Shown one piece after another: positions 53,301-61,100 of a stretch of DNA of 64,000 nucleotides (position 1 is its first letter; each line of letters starts with the position of its first letter). Under the pieces are notes generated by a model. That model searched no databases. It had not been told where the DNA came from and saw only the letters and a program-made list of their open reading frames with translations. The position numbers were made by a program, and so were the translations under genes. The stretch is from Polyangium sp. 15x6 (lineage in GTDB: Bacteria > Myxococcota_A > Polyangia > Polyangiales > Polyangiaceae). The DNA lies in contig NZ_JASBQE010000067.1 in assembly GCF_029960785.1 (NCBI RefSeq), positions 1 through 64,000 on the forward strand, given 5' to 3'.

Positions 53301-56032
53301 TTCTCCTCACGCACTGGGCGCGACCGGCCTCGACACGACGGGCCCTGGTGGACAGTGCCTTCGCCACGGCGGTGGAGGTCGGTGACCAGACATTCGCCTG
53401 TTATGCGGGCAATAACCTCATCACGTACCTCATCGTCAAGGGCGAGCGATTGGAGGATGTCCATCGCGAATCCGAGCGAGCACTCTCGTTCGCGCGCAAG
53501 GCGAAATTCGGCATGTTCGAGAGCGTCATCGTCGTCCAGCAGCGCCTCATCCAGAACCTCCGCGGCCTCACCGCCCACTTCGGGGCGTTCGACGGCGCGG
53601 GATTCGACGAGGCAGAGCACGAGGCCTTCCTGGCCAAGCGCCAAACGAGCATGGCGATTGCCGTCTGCTGGTACTACGTCTGGAAGACCCAAGCGCGCTT
53701 CATGGCCGGTAATTACGAGGAGGCCGCCTCCGCGGCAGCCATAGCCCGTTCCCTCCTGTGGTCGTGCCCATCGTTCGACGAGGTCTCGGAGTGTCATTAC
53801 TATGGCGCGCTCTCCCTCGCGGCGCGCTATTCCAAGGCGCCGCTCGAGGAGCAGGCGGAGGCCATGGCGATGCTTCGCGCCGACCAGGAGCAGCTCCGCG
53901 TGTGGTCGGAGAGCTGCCCCGAGAGCTTCTTCAACAAGTATGCGCTCCTCTCGGCCGAGATCGCCCGCATCGAGGGCAGCGAGCCCGAAGCCATGCGGCT
54001 CTACGAGCAGGCCATCCGCTCGGCGCGCGAAAACGGCTTCGTTCAAAACGAAGGAATCTCCTGGGAGCTCGCCGCGCGATTTTATCGTGATCGGGGATTC
54101 GAGCTCATCGCCGACACCTACCTCCGCGAGGCGCGCGCGTGTTACGTGCGCTGGGGGGCCGAGGGCAAGGTGCGGAGCCTCGACCGGTCGTATCCGCATC
54201 TGTTCGAGCGGACGTCCACTGCGCCGACGGCCACCTTGGCCGTGCGGGCCGAGCAGCTCGACCTCCTCGCGGTGGTCAAGGCGTCGCAGACCATCTCGGG
54301 CGAGATCGTGCAGGAGAAGCTCATCCACACGCTGCTCCGGGTCGTCCTGGAGCTCGGCGGGGCGCAGAAAGCCTATCTGCTCATCTCCCGAGGCGGTGCT
54401 TTGTGGATCGAAGCGGAGGCCACGCTCGACGCTGAGGGGGCGCGCGCGAGGATGCTATCGCCCGTCCTGGCGGAATCCTCGGAGCTCGTCCCCGCTTCCA
54501 TCGTGCATTACGTGCGTCGCACGAAGGAGCGTCGGATCCTCGACGACGCCAGCGCCGAGGCGGGCAGGTTTTCCTCGGACGAATACATCGTGCGGCGCGC
54601 GCCGAAGTCGATCCTGTGTTTGCCGATTCTCCGGACGGGCGAGGTGTTCGGCCTGCTTTATCTCGAGAACAACCTCGTCCCGGGGGCCTTCACGGCCGAG
54701 CGCCTCAGCGCCCTCGAGCTCGTGGCTTCGCAAGCCGCCATCTCCCTGGAAAACGCCCGGCTGCTCTCCAGCGAGCAAACCGCGCGGCAGGCGGCCGAGC
54801 AGCACGAGCGCCGCTCGGCATTCTTTGCGGAGGCAAGCGAGAGCCTCGGCGAGTCGCTCGAGTACGAGCAGGTCCTCCGCCGCCTCGCGGAGCTCTGCGT
54901 CCGCGGTCTCGCCGACTGGTGCGTGATCGACATCGTCGACAACGGACGAATCCGGCGCGTATCGGGGGTTCACCGAGACCCGGCAAAACAACCGCTGCTC
55001 GAGGAGCTTCAGCGGCGCTATCCGCCATTTCCAAGCTCGTCCCACCCAGCGGCGCAGGTGATACGGAGCGGCGAGCCGCTTCTCCTTTCCGAGATCACCG
55101 ACGCGACGATACGCGCAACCACCGTGGATTCGGAGCATTTCAGGATCCTCCGCGATCTCGGGCCCAAGAGTGGAATCCACGTGCCGCTCATGGCGAGGGG
55201 GCAGGTCTCCGGAGCCGTGAGCCTCGTCTCTGCCGAGATTGGCCGCCCCTACGGGGCCGCCGATCTCGGCATGGCCGAGGAGCTCGCGCACCGCGCCTCG
55301 ATCGCCATGGACAACGCGCGGCTCTACCGCGCGACGCAGGAAGCCGTTCGTATGCGCGACGAGTTCCTCGCGGTCGCCTCCCATGAGCTGCGCACCCCCA
55401 TGACGTCGCTTGGGCTGTCCCTTCAATCTCTCCTCCGGTCGAGCCAGTCGGACATGCCCATCCATCGCAAGGCGACCGAGGATCTCATCCAGCGCGCCTG
55501 TCGCCAGAGCGATCGAATGAACAGGCTCATCGACGAGCTCCTGGACGTCTCGCGGTTCGATTCCGGGCAGGTCGCGCTCGAGACCGCGGAGGTCGATCTC
55601 AGCGCCCTCGTTCAGGAGGTGGTCGCGCGGTTCGAGCTCGATCTGAAGCGATCGCGATGTCCGGTCCGGATCCACGGTGACGCTCCCGTGATCGGTGTCT
55701 GGGATCGGTCCCGCCTCGAGCAGGTGGTCACGAACCTCCTTGGCAATGCCATCAAGTTCGGCGGCGGCAAACCCATTACGATCGCCGTCCGCAAGGAGGC
55801 GGGGAGCACGAGCCTCGTGGTCTCGGACCAGGGAATCGGGATCGCGCCGGACCAGCAAGCCCGCATCTTCGAGCGCTTCGGGCGTGCCGTGTCGGCGCGC
55901 CATTATGGCGGGCTCGGGCTCGGCCTGTACATCTGCCGCAGGATCGCCGAGGCACACGGCGGTTCGATCCGGGTCGAGAGTGGGCCGGGGCTCGGCTCGA
56001 CGTTCGTGGTCGAGCTTCCCGGTGGCACGTAG
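50393..56032 (+). CDS. Hybrid Ser/Thr kinase-AAA ATPase-GAF-histidine kinase
   Basis: A 1879-residue multidomain regulator; ATG 50393 is the most plausible start (AGGAG 12 nt upstream). Domains in order: Ser/Thr kinase (about 1-270) with Lys31 in VVIK, HKDLKPAN (Asp122) and DLG (Asp141) intact; AAA_16 ATPase with Walker A GYSGVGKS (323-330) and VVFLDDLQWAD; a long TPR-like helical section (about 600-1250); two GAF domains (about 1310-1460 and 1490-1640); and a histidine kinase core with phospho-acceptor His1664 in ASHELRTP and HATPase motifs NLLGNAIKFGGG, DQGIGI, GLGLGLYICRRIAEAHGG. It is of a type known from myxobacteria and cyanobacteria, and joins both phosphorylation chemistries. No receiver domain; partner unknown. 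Confidence 0.93.
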   Translation: MYTLTETLSERDGVAVYRGRRDADQRPVVIKMLDPRRCRPRDLERLKNEYELGRMLDIPAVAKPLALESLEGSPALVTEDAGSVSLLHLLGAPMGVPRFLPLAVSIAQAVAEIHAQSVIHKDLKPANILVHPATGAVQIADLGIASRLPRERRAAQPLRLIEGSLPYLSPEQTGRMNRAIDNRSDLYSLGVTFYEMLTGRLPFQATDSLEWVHCHIARSPAPPRELVPSVPEVLSRIVMKLLAKGAEERYQSAAGLRHDLACCLASWQSTGRLDPFPLGGRDVGDRFRIPEKLHGRDEELAALLGAFRRVVAEGTPEFVLVSGYSGVGKSSLVHELDKPVFREQGLLASGKFEQYKRDIPYATIAQAFRDLVSELLGQTDERIEGFRQRLRAALGVNGQLIVDVIPQIELVIGRQPPVPELPLVEAQNRFHMVFRQLVSAFAREEHPVVVFLDDLQWADSASLELLAHLVTHPDTRYFLLIGAYRDNEVDPSHPLMRMRGEVRRSGVAVRDIVLAPLSEAHVAELVADIVHRRPEEVASLARLVHEKTAGNPFFAIQFLTTLHQEHLITFDPRLASWSWDVDKIQAKNFSDHVVDLMVGKLRRLAATTQDAMKLAACVGNTAETRVLSMIDGRSESDIHGALWEAVHEGLVLRRDDTYAFLHDRVQEAAYSLIPEEERALVHLRIGKLLVAHVSKGELEERIFEITNQLNLGASLLASRDEKDRVAQLNLIAGRKAKASTAYLSAIKYLSAGMALLAPDGWETQYELTFRLHLERAECEFVSGGFAAAEGLLSVILRHARTNVDRARATSVKVYLHAIQDQYDQAVAAAITGLYPFGIVLSPHPGRDEVDREYGRIWQMLGERRIEDLLDLPPMIDTDGKAALDILVAINSPALYTDINLVCLTTCHSVTLSLQHGNAAGSSFAYVFFGMLLGPEFGQYPLGFRFGKLGYDLVEKRGLTGYKAKVLLEFFLLTHWARPASTRRALVDSAFATAVEVGDQTFACYAGNNLITYLIVKGERLEDVHRESERALSFARKAKFGMFESVIVVQQRLIQNLRGLTAHFGAFDGAGFDEAEHEAFLAKRQTSMAIAVCWYYVWKTQARFMAGNYEEAASAAAIARSLLWSCPSFDEVSECHYYGALSLAARYSKAPLEEQAEAMAMLRADQEQLRVWSESCPESFFNKYALLSAEIARIEGSEPEAMRLYEQAIRSARENGFVQNEGISWELAARFYRDRGFELIADTYLREARACYVRWGAEGKVRSLDRSYPHLFERTSTAPTATLAVRAEQLDLLAVVKASQTISGEIVQEKLIHTLLRVVLELGGAQKAYLLISRGGALWIEAEATLDAEGARARMLSPVLAESSELVPASIVHYVRRTKERRILDDASAEAGRFSSDEYIVRRAPKSILCLPILRTGEVFGLLYLENNLVPGAFTAERLSALELVASQAAISLENARLLSSEQTARQAAEQHERRSAFFAEASESLGESLEYEQVLRRLAELCVRGLADWCVIDIVDNGRIRRVSGVHRDPAKQPLLEELQRRYPPFPSSSHPAAQVIRSGEPLLLSEITDATIRATTVDSEHFRILRDLGPKSGIHVPLMARGQVSGAVSLVSAEIGRPYGAADLGMAEELAHRASIAMDNARLYRATQEAVRMRDEFLAVASHELRTPMTSLGLSLQSLLRSSQSDMPIHRKATEDLIQRACRQSDRMNRLIDELLDVSRFDSGQVALETAEVDLSALVQEVVARFELDLKRSRCPVRIHGDAPVIGVWDRSRLEQVVTNLLGNAIKFGGGKPITIAVRKEAGSTSLVVSDQGIGIAPDQQARIFERFGRAVSARHYGGLGLGLYICRRIAEAHGGSIRVESGPGLGSTFVVELPGGT

Positions 56033-56035
56033 CCC

Positions 56036-56776
56036 TCAAGCAGGGTCGTGATAAACGTCCCGGAAGGCGAGCATCGCGCCGATCTTGCGCTCGTTGTCGC
56101 GGGGGAACCCGCAAGCCGGGGCGAACTCGTCCGCGTCCTTGTACGTGCCGAAGAGCCGATCCCACAGCGGCAGGTCGGAGAAATTGTAACGGTGGATGTC
56201 GAGCTGATGGTGCACGGAATGTAGCTCGGGCGTCTGGATGAACCATTTCAGCCAGCGAGGGCTCTTGAAATTGCCGTGATAGAAATACTCTCCGGTCGCG
56301 GCGAAGAAATTGAACCAGAATGCGCCCTCGAGCGAGATGCCGAGCAGGAGGTACGCGATCGCCGCGCTGAGCAGCGCGTCGGAGAGCATCTCGACGGGGT
56401 GTTTGTAGAAGGACGTGAGAATCTCGATGCGCGCGGGCGAATGGTGGATCTGGTGGAAGACGCGCCAGAAGCCGTCGGCATGGCGCAAGCGGTGCCACCA
56501 GTAATAGAAGAACGTACCCACGAACCAAGCCACGAGCCCCTCGAGCCACGGGCGCCCGAGCGCAGAGAGCGTGAAGAGCGAGGCGCCCTGGAACAGCCAC
56601 GCCCAGACGCGATTCAGCGCGAGCGTGATGCCAAGCTGCGCGAGGTTCAAGAAGAGCGCACGCACATGCCAGCCGGCAACGTGCGGAAGCGCGCGGCCAG
56701 GCCGCACGCGCTCGAGCACGAGGAACGCGAGCGTCGAACCGATGGTGAAGATCGTGGGGAGCGTGAGGTGGGGCAT
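56036..56776 (-). CDS. Sterol desaturase/fatty acid hydroxylase family protein
   Basis: A 246-residue membrane diiron enzyme. ATG 56776 is chosen because the hydrophobic N-terminus begins there. Three helices or more (FTIGSTLAFLVLERVR; LAQLGITLALNRVWAWLF; LEGLVAWFVGTFFYYW) surround the His boxes: HRLRH, HQIHHS, and HSVHHQLDIHRYNFSDLPLWDRLFGTY. The His pattern and length are typical of bacterial family members that act on sterols, carotenoids or fatty acids. It converges with the giant kinase gene (3-bp gap). Hairpin-repeat copy E lies just upstream. Confidence 0.9.
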   Translation of the reverse strand: MPHLTLPTIFTIGSTLAFLVLERVRPGRALPHVAGWHVRALFLNLAQLGITLALNRVWAWLFQGASLFTLSALGRPWLEGLVAWFVGTFFYYWWHRLRHADGFWRVFHQIHHSPARIEILTSFYKHPVEMLSDALLSAAIAYLLLGISLEGAFWFNFFAATGEYFYHGNFKSPRWLKWFIQTPELHSVHHQLDIHRYNFSDLPLWDRLFGTYKDADEFAPACGFPRDNERKIGAMLAFRDVYHDPA

Positions 56777-56825
56777 GCGATCGCGCCGCCGAACATACCA
56801 GCAGACCTGGCAACGGCGAAAGCGG

Positions 56826-57153
56826 CCACTCATGTCGAAGCCGCCGCGCTGGGGCGTTGCCCCAGGCCCCACCAGGGGTTGTCCACCCCTGGACCCGGAC
56901 CAGCGCAAGCGCTGGACCCGGGGTCGATGAACTGCGCGATGCGCAGTTCATCGAACAGGCCGAAGAAGGACCCCTGCCAAGCAAGACCGCCGCGCTGCCC
57001 TTTCGACGGGCAAGGCTCTCTCACGGGCCCGTTGGAAGAACTGCGCATCGCGCAGTTCTTCCACCCTCGGTCCAGGCCGTGCCTGGTCCGGGTCGAGGGG
57101 CGGACAGCCCCCGCGGGGTCCGGGGCAGAGCCCCGGCGAAGCGCCTCCAGGCG
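56826..57153. repeat. Composite hairpin repeat, complete copy E (inverted orientation)
   Basis: The same element as copies B and D but turned round: type II arm on the left (reverse) and type I arm on the right (forward). Second stems are CCAGCGC/GCGCTGG and CCAGGC/GCCTGG around CGT. In the type II arm the third stem reads AGGGGT/ACCCCT instead of AGGGGC/GCCCCT, a paired change. The right end stops at the stop codon of the gene at 57154; the left end is about 50 bp before the start of the desaturase-like gene. Confidence 0.85.
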
Positions 57154-58020
57154 TCACGGACAGGCGGGCGGCGGCAGGATGCGCGTGCCGGGCATCCGGC
57201 CGCAGGGGGATGGCTTTCGCTTGGCGGCGGCGCGCGTGGCGTCTTCGGGCCCTCGCACGAGGCTGTGAAAGACGGCCGTGGGACAGCCATCGATGCCGGG
57301 GTAGTCGTCCCAGATCATCCCCGGCTCCACGGGACAGGCGTCGCAACGATCCGGGATACCGTCCGCGTCGCCGTCGGGTTCGGTAGGACAGACCTGCGGT
57401 GCATTCTTCGCCGGAGGCTCGGGAGATGCGTCCTCGACATCGAGGAGATGCGGCGTGACCCAGCGCTCCCGCACCTTCCACGTCGTGCCGACACGCGCGC
57501 GGAGCTCGTATGTGACCTGCGGTCCCGACGCCCAGCGCGTGATGTCGGCGAGACCGTCGCCGTCGACGTCGATGTCGAGCTCGTGCACGAAGGTGCCTTC
57601 GGGCGCCTTCTTCCACGCGTCGATCCATCGATCATCTTGGAAGGTGACGCGCGCCTTCGTGAGCGGACCCAGGGCCGGACCGATGGCGATCGCGCCGGCG
57701 ATCGGCCGCTTCCATCCGCCCTCCGGCGCTGCCGTCGCCTGATGCTGCGGGCAGTGATCGCATCGCGCCTCGATCGCGCTGCGGACCACCACCTCGCCGA
57801 GGAAGCCATCACGATCGACGAGTGACCATCGCTCGCCGACGGCGGGGGCGGGACGCATCCAGGTCGCGAGCACGACGACGTCGTTCGGCTCGCCTTCCGA
57901 TGGCTTCGTCACCTCGGCGAGCCTTACGGCGTCGGGCTGCGGCGCTGCCGCTCGTTTCGGAGCGCCGCACGACGCGACGCCGCAGGACGCGAGGACGATC
58001 AGGGTGAACGAGAGACGCAT
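57154..58020 (-). CDS. Lipoprotein with thrombospondin type 3-like repeat
   Basis: A 288-residue protein with a lipoprotein signal (LIVLASCGVASC, lipobox VASC). The central part is β-rich with an Asp-rich loop (HELDIDVDGDGLADITRW), followed by a TSP3-like calcium-binding motif, PDGDADGIPDRCDACP. It has paired cysteines (CDHC). Such proteins bind calcium and sit at the outer surface. Function unknown. It lies 96 bp after the start side of the giant STAS-protein gene's stop and ends at hairpin-repeat copy E. Confidence 0.83.
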   Translation of the reverse strand: MRLSFTLIVLASCGVASCGAPKRAAAPQPDAVRLAEVTKPSEGEPNDVVVLATWMRPAPAVGERWSLVDRDGFLGEVVVRSAIEARCDHCPQHQATAAPEGGWKRPIAGAIAIGPALGPLTKARVTFQDDRWIDAWKKAPEGTFVHELDIDVDGDGLADITRWASGPQVTYELRARVGTTWKVRERWVTPHLLDVEDASPEPPAKNAPQVCPTEPDGDADGIPDRCDACPVEPGMIWDDYPGIDGCPTAVFHSLVRGPEDATRAAAKRKPSPCGRMPGTRILPPPACP

Positions 58021-58116
58021 CTTCGACCCGGCACGTGATTCGTGCCCCGCATTCTACTTCGCGAGGATGTGCCGAGGGAAGTCCTCCGGGGGCGGTCGCG
58101 CCCTCCGCTCGGGGGT

Positions 58117-61100
58117 TCAGCGCTTGAACGTCGTGCCCGTGCGTCGCAATGCGTGCTCGATGCCGCTCTCGAGCGACGAGCGCGTCGTGATGCCGCGGAA
58201 ATCTGCGTCGAGCCCGACGAGCACCTTGGCGACCTCGCCGCGGATCCCCGTGAGCACCGTCTCGGTGCCGAGCAACGCGAGCGCGCGCGCCGTCTCCACG
58301 ACCGTGCTCACCACGGCCGCGTCGACGCAGCGCAACCCCGTCAAATCGAGGAGCACCAGGCGCGCGGAAGACGCGTGCGCGCCGGCCAGCGCGGCTTCCA
58401 GGATCTGCTGGGCGCGCGCCGCATCCACGTTCCCGATGATCGGCATGACGAGCACACCTTTCGTCAGCGGGATGAGCGGCGTCGACAGCTCCGCGAGCCG
58501 GTCCTCCTGGGCGCGCATGATCTCTTGATGCAGCACCTCGCGCGCCCGCTCGGCCTCGGCGCGCTCTGCGAGCTCTCGCTCCAGCCGCTCGCTTTGCGCG
58601 CGCAAGACCTCCGCCTGCTCCACCGTACGCGCGTTGGCCGCCCGGAGCTCCGCCGTACGCTCCTCGACCTCGCGCGCGAGCAGTTTTCCGTGCGCGGCGA
58701 GCTCGCGCGTCTTTTCCTCCAGCGTCGCGTAAAGCAAAGCGTTCTCGAGGGCGCCGGCGGCCTGCGCGCTCAGGATCTGCACGAGCTCCGCGCGCTCCGC
58801 GGAGAACGCGTCACGCGCCTCGAAATGTTCGAGCAGGAGCACGCCGAACCGGCGGCCGCGTTGCTTCAGCACGAGACAAAGAAGTGAACGAGGCGCGCGG
58901 CGGCGGAGGTACGGATCGTCGCAAAACCGTGGATCGATCGCCGGATCCGTGAGCAACAAGGGCTCGCCGAGGCGCACCATGTACCGGACGATGGATTGCG
59001 GCAGATCGCTGCGCGTCTCGAGCGGAGCCTCGAGCTTGACGCGGACCTCGTCGGGCTCGAGCGACGCCAGGGCTTCGAGGCGCAACGCGCCGTCTCGTTC
59101 GAGCACCAGCGCGCCGCGTTGCGCCCCCGCGCAGGCGAGGATCGTGCGCATCACGCGATCGAGGGCGTGCTCGAGGTGGAGCTCACTCGAAATGGCGCTG
59201 GAGGCGTAGAGCAGCGCCTGGATGTCGAGCCCGCCTGCGTCGCTCGGGAAACGCATGCTGCCGGCGGGCTGCGAGCCCCTTTGCCACCGCGCGACCTCGC
59301 CGAACCGGACCCGAAGCTCCGCGACTTTGGCGCTTGCCCCCCATCGCTCGTAGGCGTCGATGGCCTCGGCCACGTACACGGACGCCGCGCGGCCCGAGCC
59401 GAGCTGCCGCAGGCAACCCGCCGCGAGCTCGTGCCCGAGCGCCTCGTATTGCAAGAACGCGCCGCGCTGCGCCTCGTCGATCGCCTCGTCGAAGAGGGCG
59501 ATCGCGTCCTCTCGGCGCCCCTCGGCGCGCGCGCGCTCGGCGCGGACGAGCAGCCATTTGTGCCGGAAATTGTCACGGCCGTGCGTCGCCCACGCCGCGA
59601 GCCGCTCCTCCTCCTTGCGCGCGGCTTCGAGATGTTCTTCCCCTCCCAGCGCGAGGTGCGCGAGCGCCACGTAAAGCGCGAGCGTCGCCTCGATGGGCAT
59701 GCCCATGACCGCGCCGAGCACGGGCCGGATGTGCTCGAGCTCGGCGAGCGCCTCGGCGGGCCGGCCGAACGTGTAGAGCAGAAAGAGCCGCAGGATGTGG
59801 TGGAACGCGATGCCGCAGCCGAAGCTCGCCGCGTGGATCTGCGCGAGGGCGTCCGCCTCGTGAAACGCGGGGCTCATCGACGTCACGTCGGACCCGATGA
59901 GCGCCCGGAAATATTGCGTTTCGAGCTTGATCGTCAGCTCGATGGGACGGTTGTTGGTCCGCTTCGCGAACGTGACGAACCCCTCGCAAATGCGGAAGAG
60001 GTCGGGCAGCGGCGTGCCGATCTCGTAGTGCTGCCAGGGAGCCTCGAACGCGAGGAACCCCGCATACACCGCGTCGCCCACCTCCTGGCACGCCGTGAAC
60101 GCGCTCTCCAGCACGGGCAGGTCCTCGCGCATGTGACGTTGCCAGAACTGGATGTGATCGCCGTGCAGATGAAGCAGCGTCCCGCGGAGCCTTTTGTCGC
60201 CGAGCTTCTCGTTCAGGCGCAGCGACATCTCCGAGAAACGGACGCCGGACGGGACGTCGCCGAACACCGCGACGAGCATGAGGCCGTAGACGCTGTAGGC
60301 GAAGCAGGACGGCTCCGCGTTGCCGTGCCGGAGCGAGAAATTCAGCATGCGCAGCGCGACGAGCGGGAAAAGAGCCGGGCGGCCGATGTACGCGCAAGGC
60401 GCGCAATCGGCGAGCAACATGAGCACCGCGCGATCCCTCGGATCCTCCATGCGCGGCGCCGAGAGGAGATCCTCGATGCTGCGGCCCGCCATTCCGGCCT
60501 GGATTCGATCGATCTCCCCCGCGAGCTGCGCGTTCGTGTCCTCGGCCGTCTCGGGCAAATCGACGCCGAACCTACGCAGCGCCGCCGTCGCGAGCTCCAC
60601 GCCCTCCGCGTATCGCCCCGCGACCTGATACAGCTTGATGCGGATGCTCTCGAGGCCCGCGTGCTCGACGTCGTCCTGCGCGTGCCGCAGGCATTCGGCG
60701 AAGAGCGCCTCGGCCGCGTCGAAATGCCCCGCGAGGTACTCGCTCTCGGCGCACTCCGCGTGCAGGCCCCGGGCGAGCGTGTACTCCGTCGTCCACGCGT
60801 CCTCCGGCAAAAGGTCGAGCCCCGCGCGCAAGAGCTCGACGGCGTACGCATACGCCGTCGACGCTTTGGCGTTCCGCCCGGCCGCGAGGTCGAGCCGCGC
60901 GAGGTCGAGCTTCTCCTCGGCCGATTCGAGGAGCATCGTCGCTCGGTTCAGGTGGCCGACCACCGAAAAGAGCGCCCCTTTCCCGTCGAGCCCCCCGCGC
61001 GCGCGGAGCGCCCGGCCGATATCGAGATGTACACGCGGCCGCTCCGACGCGGGGATCATCAGGTACGCGCCCTGCTGGATGCGGTCGTGCAGGAAGCGGT

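Noticed and set aside
50285-54328. Long open frame of more than 1300 codons on the minus strand opposite the hybrid kinase gene
   Set aside because: Antisense mirror of a high-GC gene. The plus-strand product has clear domains in order; the antisense product is Arg/Glu/Leu-rich with no domain and no ribosome-binding site.
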